Counted from the stretch's first letter, positions 1-9,080 are shown. The stretch is 64,000 nt of DNA from Sorangium cellulosum (GCF_002950945.1 NZ_CP012673.1:2232001-2296000), one strand, 5' to 3'. The notes: a model not told the origin generated them from the sequence alone. Numbers and translations: made by a program.

Positions 1-224
1 CACACCGATGGACACGTCGCCCAGGAACCGCCACCAGACCCTCCCGCGTGAGAGGCGGCCACGGATTGCGCCGCCCCGACGATCATCGAGCATGCTCGCC
101 GGTCTGCCACCCCGCTCGGAGGAGCGAACGGCAGCCGCCGCCGAGCGCGGCTCCTCCGCGCAACCTTATGGCTTCCCGGGCTCTCCGATGCGCGGCGGCA
201 AGGCGAGCACGCTCGAGGACCCTG

Positions 225-575
225 TCAAGGGTCCCTGTCGCCCCGCGACGGGCTGGGCGACGGGCTGGGCGACGCCAGCACGGGGCTCGGCGATGCGGCC
301 ACGGGGCTCGGCGATGCGGCCACGGGGCTCGGCGATGCGGCCACGGGGCTCGGCGATGCGGCCACGGGGCTCGGCGATGCGGCCACGGGGCTCGGCGATG
401 TCACGGGGCTCGGAGACGTCGCAATGACCGTCAGCTCGCCTTCAGCTGCTCCTATGGATTCTTCCTCCGTCTCTGCTTCGATGTCCTCGATGTCTGCGAT
501 GCACGCCGTGACCGAAATGCTTCCTATGCTCGCCAATGCAAAAGCAATGGCCCTGAGCTGGGCTGGTCCATTCAT
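225..575 (-). CDS. Small lipoprotein with SPSPVA repeats
   Basis: Predicted 116-residue exported lipoprotein of unknown function. I chose the ATG at 575 because a GAGGG ribosome site lies just upstream and because it places an uninterrupted hydrophobic signal directly before the lipobox V-T-A-C (about residue 25). The mature protein begins with a very acidic stretch (repeated DIE/ETEEE) and ends in about eight copies of the heptad ASPSPVA, then a short basic tail. The heptads are encoded by an in-frame 21-bp tandem repeat, so copy number can change without a frameshift. Such Pro/Ser-rich tails are usually extended spacers in the cell envelope. No domain was recognised. An unrelated relic lies downstream on the other strand. 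The signal peptide and repeats are seen directly; the surface role is inference. Confidence 0.62.
   Translation of the reverse strand: MNGPAQLRAIAFALASIGSISVTACIADIEDIEAETEEESIGAAEGELTVIATSPSPVTSPSPVAASPSPVAASPSPVAASPSPVAASPSPVAASPSPVLASPSPSPSPSRGDRDP
279..407. repeat. 21-bp tandem repeat inside the lipoprotein gene
   Basis: Six near-identical 21-bp units begin at 279, 300, 321, 342, 363 and 384, with a shortened seventh. The length is a multiple of three and the unit encodes ASPSPVA on the minus strand. A related 12-bp duplication lies at about 250-273. Confidence 0.9.
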
Positions 576-974
576 AGTCCCTCTTGCAGATCCAAGACGC
601 CGATCGATTCGAAGCGCCCGATGAACAGCCGCGCGCGTCCTCAAGCGCGGCGATCGTACTCAACACGATGCCGATGTGGTCGTCAATCGATTTCGGGGTG
701 CGGCAAATCGAAAAGAAATTTCTCTCCGATCTGCCAGGCCACGAAAATTGTTTCTATAAATCCATTGCTACTAAATTTGAATGAATGTGTCCTGCGCGCG
801 CTCACGGCGCCGCTTCTGCCAGGCTCATCTCCTCGTGCTCGTGGCGCCGGGGCAGCGCTTGTTCGAGCACGATTCTGTCGTGCTCCGGCGAGAGCGGGCG
901 CGTCTCGCTCCTGGCTGCTGCTCGCAGATCCGTCTTTGACGTTTCATGCATGGACAAGGTCAGCGGCGGCGCTG
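576..974. other. Gene-free stretch with an AT-rich island
   Basis: No convincing gene is seen. Positions about 690-785 are clearly AT-richer than the surroundings. The 3' part, in the frame of the next feature, may be the decayed signal peptide of a DUF2330 gene. Confidence 0.5.
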
Positions 975-1190
975 ATGACAGCGCCACGACCCGTTGAGGC
1001 GTGCGGCGGATTCTTTTGCGGACGGCAGCCGGTGGACCAGACCGCGGAGCGGATCTTGTTCGCGACGAGCCAGGACGGCTCGGTCACGATGGTGACGCAG
1101 GTCCAGTATGCGGGCGCGGCGCCGGACTTCTTCCCGACGAGCCCGTCCCCGCGTCCTTCTACGACGAGCGCGTCCCGCGCAGGGGCCTCA
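975..1190 (+). pseudogene. DUF2330-family gene remnant
   Basis: Reading from the ATG at 975, the frame gives ACGGFFCGRQPVDQ, then AERILFATSQDGSVTM and QVQYAGAAPDF. This is the typical N-terminus of myxobacterial DUF2330 proteins, which start with a signal peptide, then a CGGFFC-x-PVDQ block and a QVQY-G-A-DF strand. The family continues for several hundred residues, but here the similarity stops at about 1140 and the beta-helix gene of the opposite strand ends at 1193. The remnant is therefore a truncated 5' end cut where the sugar island begins. DUF2330 function is unknown. Family assignment is by remembered motif only. Confidence 0.55.
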
Positions 1191-1192
1191 CG

Positions 1193-3592
1193 TCAGCGCA
1201 CCCGCAGCTCTGCCGCCGATTCACCGAGCTTCTCGCCCTGCGCATCGACCACATGCAGCTTGTACGTCCCGGCGCTGGCCGGCACGGCGATGGACGTAGC
1301 GTCCCCCGCCGCCTTCGTCATCGTCGCGCCCTCCGTGAACGTGCCGGTGCCGGCCGGCGCGAGCCAGACGGCGTTGGCCGCCGCGCCGGTGCTCCTGATC
1401 TTGATTGCCTCGGTGCCGGATGCCACCGAGGCGCTCGCCGGGAACACGTAGTCTTGAACCGCGAGCAGGGTGCTGGGGATGATGCCCCGGTGCTCCTCCT
1501 GGACGCCGGAGCCCAGGCAAATTTCGTATTGCGCTGCCGGCCACATGTTGTCCGGCACCGCGACGGGCGGGTCGATCCTGCTATCGGGCGGGTTGATGCC
1601 CATCTTGTTCACGGTGGCGTACGTCCTCAGGATGGTGAGATGGTGCTTGGCCCCGAAATCCTCGCAGTTGATCGTGTATTTCACGCCGGGGTCGATGTCG
1701 AGCACGTTGTCGTTCTGCGTGATGTACGCGCTGCCCTCGTCGTTGTGCAGGCCGTACGTGGGGCCGCTCGTCGCGGGCGGAATGCCCTTGACGTAGTTTT
1801 CGTTGATGGTCGTGCCCGGCATCTGACCTAGCGTGTAGACCGCGCCGCTGTCGTGCAGCCTGCTCAGGGTGTCGATGAAGCGATTGTTGTTGATCGCGTT
1901 GTCTTTGCAGGTGGTCGAGTCGGGGAAGTTCCGCCAGCCCCAGCCCAGGTTGATGCCGTTGTAGGCCGTCTTCTGGATGTGGTTGTGAGTGATCTTCAGC
2001 CCATCGACGAAGAACGCGGTGATGCCCGAATGGCCGCCGAAACCCGGCAGTGAGCTCACGTCGTACAGCAGGTTGTTGCTGATGATGTCGTCTTTGCAGA
2101 TGCCTTCGACACCCGAGCCGAACTTGTGGTGCGGGCCGGTGTCGCCCACGTACAGGTGCTGAGGGTGGCCGACCGTGATGCCGCTGCCGGCGATGTCGGT
2201 GATGTAGTTGCCGACGATGCTGGAATTCACGACGTCGTTGATGAAGGAAATGCCCTCATTGCCGCTGTGCTTCACCACGTTGCCGATGAAGTTGATCGAG
2301 TCGGCGTTGTTGACCGTGATCATCCCGGGCAGCGTGTCGATGATCTCGTACTTGCTGTTGTGCCAGTTGCCGTCGCCGTAAGCGACGTAGCTGGTGGCGC
2401 CCTGTACCGTCGCTTTGCCGCGCGACCCGTCCACGCTGTACAGGTTGTAGTCGGTGTTGGCGAAGGTAATGCCCTGGAAGGTGAGGTTTTTGACGCGGCT
2501 GGCGCTTGAGGCGCCGGCGATGTCGATCAGCTTTTCTGCGATCGGCGCCTGCACGTCGGCTTGAGCCATGTCTTCGCCCTGCCGCGGGTAGTAGTAGAGG
2601 GTCCCGGTCGTCTTGTCGAAATAGAACTGACCTGGTGAGCTCAAGAACTCACGCGCGTTGTAAATCGTATGGGCACCAGAGACACTGAAGCCCGAATTCC
2701 ATCCGGGGGTCTGCGCAATGGCGCCGTAGGGCTGTTGAAAGAGCAGCGCGCGGAAGTTGTCTGGCGTGGTGGTGACATCGCGAACGCAGACGATATTCTC
2801 GTTCCAGGTGGTGCCGTTCACGATCTCGAGGTCGTCTTTGTTGCTGGCGATGGCGGGCACCGCGTCGAGGTCGTACTTGGCGCCGTCGCTGCCGCTGCCG
2901 GTCGCCCAAGCCCAGCTGTGCTGCCCGGCCGTCACGCTGTACGTCCCGACCCCTCCGCGCGACGTGACCCGCTTGCTCGTCATCAGGGCACGCGCGTCGT
3001 TCACGTACAGGTTGCGCAGCTTCGTCGCTCGCTCCAGCTTGGCCTTGTAGATGCTGCCCGCGTCCGGCGTCCATCCGGTCACCTTCGTCGCGCCGTTCAA
3101 AACGGGCTTTTCCCCGGGGTAAGCCTGATAGTAGATGCGATGGCCATTCGTGCCCGAGTCCGGCGGCGCGAAGGCGATGGCGTCGGTGAGGCTGTACGTG
3201 CCAGCTCGGAGATAAACGTAGATGTCGCCGGTCATGTCGGCGTTGACGGTGCGGACGACGTCGCGCGCCCTGGTGACCGTCTTGAAGGGCGCGCTGGCCG
3301 TGCCTGGATTGTCGTCGCTGCCGGAAGGCGACACGTAGTACGCCGCTTGCCGCGTCCCGGTCTCGTCTGGAACCTCGCCGCCACCGGCCATCGCGCCGGC
3401 GCCGCCGCCGCCCCCGGCCTCTACCGCTCCTCCGGCTCCTGCAGTGGCGTCGGCTCCGCCGGTTGCGCTGCCGCCAGCCAGGTCGGGGCTCGTTCCGTCC
3501 GACGAACAAGCAGCCAACCCAGCGAACGCCGTGAGTGATGCGGCGATCAGCGACTTGACGTGACGAATGGTGGAATCGTGACTCTCAAGCAT
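1193..3592 (-). CDS. Secreted right-handed beta-helix lipoprotein, GH141-like
   Basis: Predicted 799-residue exported lipoprotein. The ATG at 3592 is chosen because it gives a signal peptide ending in the lipobox L-A-A-C (about residue 29); the frame is open further upstream but without a signal. A Gly/Ala-rich tether follows, then a YYVSPSGSDDNPGT start with APFKTVTRARDVVR, a YLRAGTY strand, a YPGEKPVLNGATKVTGW block and many parallel beta-helix rungs (Asn/Gly/Ile-rich, about residues 350-600). A C-terminal Ig-like segment ends the protein. The N-terminal blocks resemble GH141-type enzymes (fucosidase/xylanase) and, more loosely, GH120 beta-xylosidase. A LacI-type operator-promoter lies 200 bp upstream, the same kind found before the pentose operon, so a role in releasing pentoses from plant polysaccharide is likely. 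The exact substrate cannot be read from the sequence. Confidence 0.8.
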   Translation of the reverse strand: MLESHDSTIRHVKSLIAASLTAFAGLAACSSDGTSPDLAGGSATGGADATAGAGGAVEAGGGGGAGAMAGGGEVPDETGTRQAAYYVSPSGSDDNPGTASAPFKTVTRARDVVRTVNADMTGDIYVYLRAGTYSLTDAIAFAPPDSGTNGHRIYYQAYPGEKPVLNGATKVTGWTPDAGSIYKAKLERATKLRNLYVNDARALMTSKRVTSRGGVGTYSVTAGQHSWAWATGSGSDGAKYDLDAVPAIASNKDDLEIVNGTTWNENIVCVRDVTTTPDNFRALLFQQPYGAIAQTPGWNSGFSVSGAHTIYNAREFLSSPGQFYFDKTTGTLYYYPRQGEDMAQADVQAPIAEKLIDIAGASSASRVKNLTFQGITFANTDYNLYSVDGSRGKATVQGATSYVAYGDGNWHNSKYEIIDTLPGMITVNNADSINFIGNVVKHSGNEGISFINDVVNSSIVGNYITDIAGSGITVGHPQHLYVGDTGPHHKFGSGVEGICKDDIISNNLLYDVSSLPGFGGHSGITAFFVDGLKITHNHIQKTAYNGINLGWGWRNFPDSTTCKDNAINNNRFIDTLSRLHDSGAVYTLGQMPGTTINENYVKGIPPATSGPTYGLHNDEGSAYITQNDNVLDIDPGVKYTINCEDFGAKHHLTILRTYATVNKMGINPPDSRIDPPVAVPDNMWPAAQYEICLGSGVQEEHRGIIPSTLLAVQDYVFPASASVASGTEAIKIRSTGAAANAVWLAPAGTGTFTEGATMTKAAGDATSIAVPASAGTYKLHVVDAQGEKLGESAAELRVR

Positions 3593-3789
3593 GATTTTTG
3601 CCTCGAACGTAAGGTGATCCAGGCGTCTTATTATGTCATCCCAGCTGGGCCCAACTGCTGCTTCCTCCCTTGCATGCGCCTCGCCTGGAGCCCGCAGCCC
3701 GACCGGCCACCGCAAACGCGCAAAGGAGAAAGGCGCGGTGCGCATGACGCACCTATCCAGGGCAAGGCGAAGGAATACCCTGTGTTAGA

Positions 3790-3816
3790 TGTGAGCGTTC
3801 ACATCCCTTTCGTCAA
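3790..3816 (-). promoter_or_regulatory. LacI-type operator-promoter for the beta-helix gene
   Basis: The core TGTGAGCGTTCACA (3790-3803) is a near-perfect palindrome with a central CG, as LacI-family repressors recognise. On the minus strand a TTGACG (-35-like, 3816-3811) lies 6 nt before the extended ATGTGA half-site. The same geometry occurs at 4055-4083 and 17560-17588. The -10-like hexamer would be CACATC, inside the operator. Confidence 0.75.
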
Positions 3817-3965
3817 TCAAAATGGACCGGCGCGCGCTCGTGTTGCCGGGGGACCTGGGCGGTGCTCGTGCGCAGGACCAGCTCGGCCTCGACGGCGGCC
3901 TAACCGTGGATGCGCTGATCGGTGTCGAGCTCGTCGGGCGGTCCGGCGATGATGGCGGTCCGGCG
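3813..3965 (-). pseudogene. LacI-family repressor remnant
   Basis: The minus strand reads RRTAIIAGPPDELDTDQRI-HG, a stop, then VEAELVLRTSTAQVPR and a terminal stop at 3813. The first block matches the IAxIAGPPDxLDTxxRLxG strand-turn of LacI-type sugar-binding domains. The second matches the family's C-terminal ELVxRxSTAPPR tail. About 100-150 residues are missing between them and no helix-turn-helix can be read upstream, so the gene is an internally deleted fragment. It sits exactly between two LacI-type operators and was probably the local regulator. Its stop codon overlaps the -35 of the beta-helix promoter. Confidence 0.6.
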
Positions 3966-4054
3966 CCCGCTCCTCTTGACGCGGCGCTCCGGAGGAGCCC
4001 CGCGAGCCTGGCGCTCCCTCGGGCCGAGGCTACCCGCGGTCCCGCCGATAAGGG

Positions 4055-4083
4055 TTGACACCGACAATGTGAGCGTTCACAAT
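4055..4083 (+). promoter_or_regulatory. LacI-type operator-promoter for the pentose operon
   Basis: TTGACA (4055-4060), a 17-nt spacer and CACAAT (4078-4083) form a sigma-70-like promoter. The operator core TGTGAGCGTTCACA (4068-4081) covers the spacer and -10, so a bound repressor would block polymerase. It reads toward the esterase relic and the operon starting at 4608. Confidence 0.78.
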
Positions 4084-4198
4084 TCGCCTCGAAGGCGTCC
4101 TTTTCTTCCTCCTGGGTGGGTCATCTGCGCAGCGAGACGCTCGTCAGGTCGTGGATTGCACGAAGGAAGGGATCCGGTGCTACACGACACAAAGCCCG

Positions 4199-4418
4199 TT
4201 CTATGGGCTCCTTGGTTGTGCTCGACCCGACCTGCTCCGCGCCATCGCGGTGTACGGGGGCGCAGAGTTCCTCGCCGGCTGCGACGGAGGGACGAGGCAG
4301 CGGCATGTACACCTGCGTTTCATACACGGGCTGCTCGAGCGGGCATCCCACGCGCTGGTGTGCGTTCGACGGGGATCATACCCCCTCGCCGAAGGACAGC
4401 GGCCAGACGACGACTTGG
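4199..4418 (+). pseudogene. CE1/PHB-depolymerase-type esterase remnant (xylan esterase-like)
   Basis: Two fragments in different frames are recognisable. One (4199-4300) reads YGLLGCARPDLLRAIAVYGG followed by AEFLAGCDGGT. The other (4296-4418) reads YTCVSYTGCSSGHPTRWCAF then DGDHTPSPKDSGQTTTW. These correspond to the segment after the nucleophile elbow and to the C-terminal segment with the catalytic His of secreted CE1-type esterases (feruloyl/acetyl-xylan esterases, PHB depolymerase superfamily). The serine elbow, the N-terminus and about 60 residues between the fragments are lost, and the fragments are frameshifted at about 4298. A Gly/Ser-rich tail runs on to 4532. It would have been the first gene of the operator-controlled operon. 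Confidence 0.6.
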
Positions 4419-4607
4419 AATCCTACCGCGCCTGGCTCCGCGGGGGGAGGCGCGGCGGCCTCCGGCGAGGCGTCGGGCGCGGGCGGGAGGAGCGGCGGCG
4501 AGAGCGAAAAAGTGACTTTACAGAGCGCGTAAATGGTGGATGATGCGGTCGCCGCTACGCGGCTGTGTGGGGATGGCCTTCAACACTGCACCCAGGGAGG
4601 CGCGGAC

Positions 4608-5474
4608 ATGAAGCTGTTTCGGTTTGCGGGCAATGGCGGGCCGCGCCTCGGGATCGAGGACGAGCGGGGAGCGCGCCACGACCTCACGGCGGCGTCCCCG
4701 GAGGTGTTCGCGTCCGTCGCCTCGTGGCTCGCCTTGCCCGATCCCCTCGGCGCGGTGCGCGACACGCTCGCGCGCGCCACAGCCCACCCCCTCCCGCCCG
4801 GCGTCACGCTGCTCGCCCCGATCGACGGGCAGGACGTCTGGGCGGCGGGCGTCACCTACGAGCGCTCGCGCAACGCGCGCAAAGAAGAGAGCGCCGGCGG
4901 CGGCGACTTCTACGACCGCGTGTACGACGCCGAGCGCCCGGAGCTGTTCTTCAAGGCAACGCCCCGCCTGGTCGTCGGCCCGGGCGCTCCGGTGCGTGTC
5001 CGGCGCGACTCGATCTGGAACGTGCCAGAGCCGGAGCTCTCGCTCGTCGTGTCCGCGGCGGGCCGCATCGTCGGCTACACGGCCGGCAACGACGTCTCGT
5101 CGCGGTCCATCGAGGGCGACAATCCCCTCTACCTGCCGCAGGCGAAGATCTACGACGGCTGCTGCGCGCTCGGCCCCGCCATCGCGCTCGCGGACGAGCC
5201 CGGGCTGGATCTGCGCGCGCTCTCCATCCAGCTCGCGATCCGGCGCAGGGGCGAGGTGGTGTTCGCGGGGGAGACCTCGACCGCGAGGATGCGGCGCGCG
5301 CCCGAGGAGCTCGTCGCCTACCTCACGCGCGAGCTGAGCTTCCCCGCGGGCGTCGTCCTCATGACCGGGACCGGCATCGTGCCGCCAGACTCGTTCACCC
5401 TGGAGCCTGGCGACCTCGTGGAGATCACGATCCCCGGCGTCGGCACGCTGGCGAACCCGGTATCTCAAGGTTGA
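4608..5474 (+). CDS. FAH-family 2-keto-3-deoxy-pentonate dehydratase
   Basis: Predicted 288-residue cytoplasmic enzyme that dehydrates 2-keto-3-deoxy-D-xylonate/arabinonate to alpha-ketoglutarate semialdehyde (the XylX/KdaD role of the Weimberg pathway). The ATG at 4608 has a GGAGG about 10 nt upstream. Family signs are the metal-binding E-x-E in NVPEPELSLVV (E141, E143), GNDVSSRSIEGDNP with D162, and PLYLPQAKIYDGCCALGP. That last block is characteristic of the sugar-acid dehydratase branch rather than true fumarylacetoacetases. The length matches that branch. It is the first intact gene behind the LacI-type promoter and is followed by the semialdehyde dehydrogenase that would use its product. 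The fold is certain; the exact stereochemistry of the substrate (xylonate or arabinonate) is inferred from context. Confidence 0.85.
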   Translation: MKLFRFAGNGGPRLGIEDERGARHDLTAASPEVFASVASWLALPDPLGAVRDTLARATAHPLPPGVTLLAPIDGQDVWAAGVTYERSRNARKEESAGGGDFYDRVYDAERPELFFKATPRLVVGPGAPVRVRRDSIWNVPEPELSLVVSAAGRIVGYTAGNDVSSRSIEGDNPLYLPQAKIYDGCCALGPAIALADEPGLDLRALSIQLAIRRRGEVVFAGETSTARMRRAPEELVAYLTRELSFPAGVVLMTGTGIVPPDSFTLEPGDLVEITIPGVGTLANPVSQG

Positions 5475-5487
5475 CGAGGCACCTCGC

Positions 5488-5607
5488 ATGAAGCTCACGA
5501 AGCTCGAGACGTTCCTCCTCGGTTCCACCCATGCCCCCGGATACGTTCACGCTCCAGGAGTAAGGATGAAGTGCACAACGCGATCGATCCTTCTGGCAAA
5601 CTCATGA
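5488..5607 (+). pseudogene. Enolase-superfamily sugar-acid dehydratase 5' stub
   Basis: A 39-codon frame starts MKLTKLETFLL, the conserved N-terminal strand of mandelate racemase/muconate lactonising (DgoD-type) dehydratases, and then loses all similarity and stops at 5605. It lies in the 154-bp gap between the FAH and aldehyde dehydrogenase genes, where such a dehydratase would fit. I read it as the left end of a deleted pentonate dehydratase gene whose job is now done by the YjhG-type enzyme at 7131. Confidence 0.5.
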
Positions 5608-5628
5608 ACTTCGCTGCCCTCTGAGCCC

Positions 5629-7134
5629 ATGGAATTCTTCACCCACAACGCCGCCACCGGGGAGAAACTCGGCGCCTTCCGCGACGCCACCGCCGCCGAG
5701 ATCGACGCCGCCGCCCGCGCCGCCGCAGCGGCAGCGCCGGCCATCGCGGACCTCGCGCCCGAGATGCGCGTCCGGTTCCTGGAGACCGCCGCCGACGAGA
5801 TCATGGCGCTCGGCGACATCCTGATCCAGACCGCACACCGGGAAACCGGGCTGCCCGTCGCCCGCCTGGAAGGCGAACGCGGCCGCACCATCGGCCAGCT
5901 GCGCCTCTTCGCCGCCGTCGTGCGCGAGGGCTCCTGGGTCGATGCCCGGATCGATCCCGCGCTGCCGGACCGCAAGCCGCTCCCGCGCCCCGACGTGCGC
6001 CGCATGCTGCGGCCGATCGGTCCGGTCGCCGTCTTCGGCGCGAGCAATTTCCCCCTCGCGTTCTCCGTTGCCGGCGGCGACACCACCTCCGCCCTGGCCG
6101 CAGGCAACCCGGTCGTGGTCAAGGCCCACCCGGCGCACCCCGGTACCTCCGACCTCGTGGCCTCGGCCCTGCGCTCCGCCGTTCAGAAGGTGAGCCTGCC
6201 CGCGGGCGTGTTCGGCATGGTGCACGGCGCCTCGCCCGAGGTCTCGCTCGGGCTGGTGCGCCACGAGGCCATCCAGGCGGTGGGCTTCACCGGGTCCACA
6301 CGCGCCGGCCGCGCCCTCTGTGACGCCGCCGCCGCCCGCCCGCGGCCGATCCCCGTCTTTGCCGAGATGAGCAGCATCAACCCGCTGGTCGTGCTGCCCG
6401 GCGCGCTGCGCGAGCGCCGCGACGCGATCGCCGAAGGGCTGGTCAACTCGTGCACGCTCGGCGTCGGCCAGTTCTGCACGAAGCCGGGCCTTGTCCTGGG
6501 GTTGGCCTCCCCTGAATGGGATGCGCTCGCGCAAGCGGTCGCCGACCGAGCCCGCGCCATCACGCCCGGTGTGATGCTGCACGCCGGCATCCAGGAGTCG
6601 TTCGACCGCTCCGTGCGGGAGCTGAAAGCAGTGGAGTGGCTGACCGACACCGGCGCGCGTGTCGCTCGCGTCTCCGCCGCCGACTTCGCACGGCAGCCGC
6701 ACCTCGCGCACGAGATCTTCGGGCCGTACACGCTGCTCGTCACCGCTTCGAACCGCGGAGAGTTGCTTCAGCTCCTCGGCGCGCTCGAAGGCCAGCTCAC
6801 CGCGACGCTTCACGGGACCGACGACGATCTCGCCGCCGCCCAGGACCTGGTCGATGTCCTCGGCCGGGTCGCGGGCCGCCTTGTCTTCAACGGCTACCCG
6901 ACGGGCGTGGAGGTGTCACACGCCATGCACCACGGCGGGCCGTATCCAGCAAGCAGCGACGTGCGCTTCACCTCGGTTGGAACCGCGGCCATCCTCCGCT
7001 TCGCACGTCCCGTGTGTTACCAATCGTGTCCGCCCGCGCTGCTCCCGCGGGAGCTGCACGACGAGAATCCGCTCGGGATAGTGCGTCTCGTCGACGGCCG
7101 GGCCACCCGCGACCCCCTTGCGCCCCGCGCATGA
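5629..7134 (+). CDS. Alpha-ketoglutarate semialdehyde dehydrogenase (NADP+)
   Basis: Predicted 501-residue aldehyde dehydrogenase converting 2,5-dioxopentanoate to alpha-ketoglutarate, the last step of the Weimberg pathway. The catalytic Cys283 sits in GQFCTKPG, the general base Glu246 in FAEMSSINP, the oxyanion Asn140 in GASNFP and the cofactor Lys165 in [15 protein letters not shown] and GQFCTKPG are typical of the KGSADH branch found in pentose, hydroxyproline and glucarate catabolism. The gene follows the FAH enzyme and its stop codon overlaps the start of the pentonate dehydratase (ATGA at 7131-7134), so the two are translationally coupled. The family is firm and the substrate follows from the operon. 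Confidence 0.88.
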   Translation: MEFFTHNAATGEKLGAFRDATAAEIDAAARAAAAAAPAIADLAPEMRVRFLETAADEIMALGDILIQTAHRETGLPVARLEGERGRTIGQLRLFAAVVREGSWVDARIDPALPDRKPLPRPDVRRMLRPIGPVAVFGASNFPLAFSVAGGDTTSALAAGNPVVVKAHPAHPGTSDLVASALRSAVQKVSLPAGVFGMVHGASPEVSLGLVRHEAIQAVGFTGSTRAGRALCDAAAARPRPIPVFAEMSSINPLVVLPGALRERRDAIAEGLVNSCTLGVGQFCTKPGLVLGLASPEWDALAQAVADRARAITPGVMLHAGIQESFDRSVRELKAVEWLTDTGARVARVSAADFARQPHLAHEIFGPYTLLVTASNRGELLQLLGALEGQLTATLHGTDDDLAAAQDLVDVLGRVAGRLVFNGYPTGVEVSHAMHHGGPYPASSDVRFTSVGTAAILRFARPVCYQSCPPALLPRELHDENPLGIVRLVDGRATRDPLAPRA

Positions 7135-9080
7135 ACCACGACCCGGTGTTCGAGTCCGGCAGCGAGGCGATCTACACCTTGCGCACCACCGCGCCCGGAC
7201 CGTCGGGGCGCCTCCCGCTCGGAGCCGAGCAGCTACGCGCCATGTCCAGCGGCGAGCTGTTCGGCTGGACTCAGAATGCCGGGATGGGGTGGGATCCTGC
7301 GCGCCTGCGCGGGAAGGAGTTCCTCGTGCTCAGCACGCAGGGGGGGATCCGCGCGCCCGACGGCACGCCGATCGCGCTCGGGTATCACACGGGACACTGG
7401 GAGGTGGGGCTGCTCATGGAGGAGGCAGCCCGCACGTTTACGGCCAGCGGAGCCATTCCGTTCGCCGGCTATGTCAGCGATCCGTGCGACGGGCGGACCA
7501 ATGGCACCGTCGGCATGCTCGACAGCCTCGCTTACCGCAATGACGCCGCCATTGTATTCAGAAGGCTGATACGCTCGCTGCCCACCCGCCGAGGCGTGCT
7601 CGGCGTCGCCACCTGCGACAAGGGCCTGCCGGCCATGTTGATGGCGCTCGCCGGAACCCCCGACCTCGCCACGGTGCTCGTGCCGGGAGGCGTCACGCTC
7701 CTCGCGGAGGAGGCGGAGGACACCGCGAAGGTCCAGACCCTCGCGGCGCGTTATGCGCGCGGGGAGGTGAGCCTCGACCACGCCGCCGAGATGGGCTGCC
7801 GCGCCTGCGGTTCCCCCGGCGGCGGCTGCCAGTTCATGGGGACGGCCGCGACGAGCCAGGTGGTGGCGGAGGCGCTCGGCCTCGCCCTCCCGCACGGCGC
7901 GCTCAGCCCGTCGGGCGCCGAGATCTGGCGCGACCTCGCCCGCCGTTCCGCGCACGCGCTCATGGCCCTCGAGCGACGTGGCGTGACCACGCGGGACATC
8001 GTCACCGACGATTCCATTCATAACGCCATGGTGCTGCATGCCGCGGTCGGCGGATCGACCAACCTGGTGCTCCATGTGCCGGCGATCGCCCATGCGGCCG
8101 GGCTTCGACGCCCCACGGTGGACGACTGGACGCGCATCAACGCCCTCGTTCCGCGCCTCGTGGACGTGTTGCCCAACGGGCCGCGGCACTACGCCACGGT
8201 TCAGGTCTTCCTCGCGGGAGGTGTCCCGGAGGTCATGCTCCATCTGCGCGAGCTTGGCCTGCTGCGGCTCGGTGCGTGTACCGTCAGCGGCCTCACCCTG
8301 GGCGAGAACCTCGAGTGGTGGGAACGCAGCGAACGGCGCCGGCGCCTGCGCGACAAACTACAGCAGCTGGACGGCATCGACCCGGACGACGTGATCATGT
8401 CCGCCGGGAAGGCACGGGAGCGCGGCCTCACCAGCACGGTGACCTTCTTGCGCGGCAACCTCGCGCCCGAGGGAGCGCTCGTGAAGAGCACCGCGATCGC
8501 TCCCCAGGTGATCGGACCGGACGGCGTTTATCTGCACGAAGGACCTGCGCGTGTGTTCGGCAGCGAGCACGCGGCGATCGAGGCGATCAAGACGGGCGCC
8601 GTGCAACCGGGTGACGTGATGGTGCTGATCGGCATCGGCCCCGGTATCGGGATGCCGGAGACCTACCAGATCACCTCCGCCCTCAAGCACGTGAAGGACG
8701 GGTACCGTATCGCCCTGGTCACGGACGGTCGTTTCTCCGGCGTCTCCACCGGGGCGTGCATCGGCCACGTCAGCCCCGAGGCGTGGGCGGGTGGACCCAT
8801 CGGCCGCGTGCGCGACGGCGACCGCATCAGGCTCCGGATCGACACGCGCACGCTGGAGGGGACGGTGGACGCCGTGGGCGTGGATGCCGGCGGTCTTGCC
8901 GCCCGTCTGCCCAATCCAGCCCTTCAACCCGACGGCCGGGTGAACGCGGATACGCGGCTCTGGGCTGCGCTCCAGGATGCCAGCGGCGGCACCTGGGGTG
9001 GGTGCGTCTATGACGCGGAGCGCATCATCGGGCTCCTCGGTCGCGCCATCGCGGCTGAGCGGAGCTCCTTTGGTGCATAA
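7131..9080 (+). CDS. YjhG/YagF-type pentonate (xylonate) dehydratase
   Basis: Predicted 649-residue Fe-S dehydratase of the IlvD/EDD superfamily, converting D-xylonate (or another aldonate) to its 2-keto-3-deoxy form. It resembles E. coli YjhG/YagF closely: [13 protein letters not shown] near the N-terminus, [30 protein letters not shown], then [22 protein letters not shown] and [19 protein letters not shown]. The three Cys-containing segments are the expected Fe-S cluster ligands. Length fits the YjhG branch (about 650) and not IlvD (about 560-610). Its start overlaps the preceding stop. Together with the FAH enzyme and the semialdehyde dehydrogenase it gives the route aldonate to alpha-ketoglutarate. 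Confidence 0.9.
   Translation: MNHDPVFESGSEAIYTLRTTAPGPSGRLPLGAEQLRAMSSGELFGWTQNAGMGWDPARLRGKEFLVLSTQGGIRAPDGTPIALGYHTGHWEVGLLMEEAARTFTASGAIPFAGYVSDPCDGRTNGTVGMLDSLAYRNDAAIVFRRLIRSLPTRRGVLGVATCDKGLPAMLMALAGTPDLATVLVPGGVTLLAEEAEDTAKVQTLAARYARGEVSLDHAAEMGCRACGSPGGGCQFMGTAATSQVVAEALGLALPHGALSPSGAEIWRDLARRSAHALMALERRGVTTRDIVTDDSIHNAMVLHAAVGGSTNLVLHVPAIAHAAGLRRPTVDDWTRINALVPRLVDVLPNGPRHYATVQVFLAGGVPEVMLHLRELGLLRLGACTVSGLTLGENLEWWERSERRRRLRDKLQQLDGIDPDDVIMSAGKARERGLTSTVTFLRGNLAPEGALVKSTAIAPQVIGPDGVYLHEGPARVFGSEHAAIEAIKTGAVQPGDVMVLIGIGPGIGMPETYQITSALKHVKDGYRIALVTDGRFSGVSTGACIGHVSPEAWAGGPIGRVRDGDRIRLRIDTRTLEGTVDAVGVDAGGLAARLPNPALQPDGRVNADTRLWAALQDASGGTWGGCVYDAERIIGLLGRAIAAERSSFGA

Noticed and set aside
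3790-4081. TGTGA...TCACA sites as CRP/cAMP receptor sites
   Set aside because: The half-sites are separated by 4 nt, not the 6 nt of CRP sites, and the centre is CG as in LacI-family operators.
4116-4532. 138-codon frame as an intact small gene
   Set aside because: Only its middle matches an esterase C-terminus; the start is random and the rest of the domain lies in another frame, so it is treated as a relic.
7131-9080. IlvD dihydroxy-acid dehydratase of branched-chain amino acid synthesis
   Set aside because: Length and the motifs [10 protein letters not shown] and [11 protein letters not shown] match the YjhG/YagF sugar-acid branch, and the operon is for sugar-acid catabolism.
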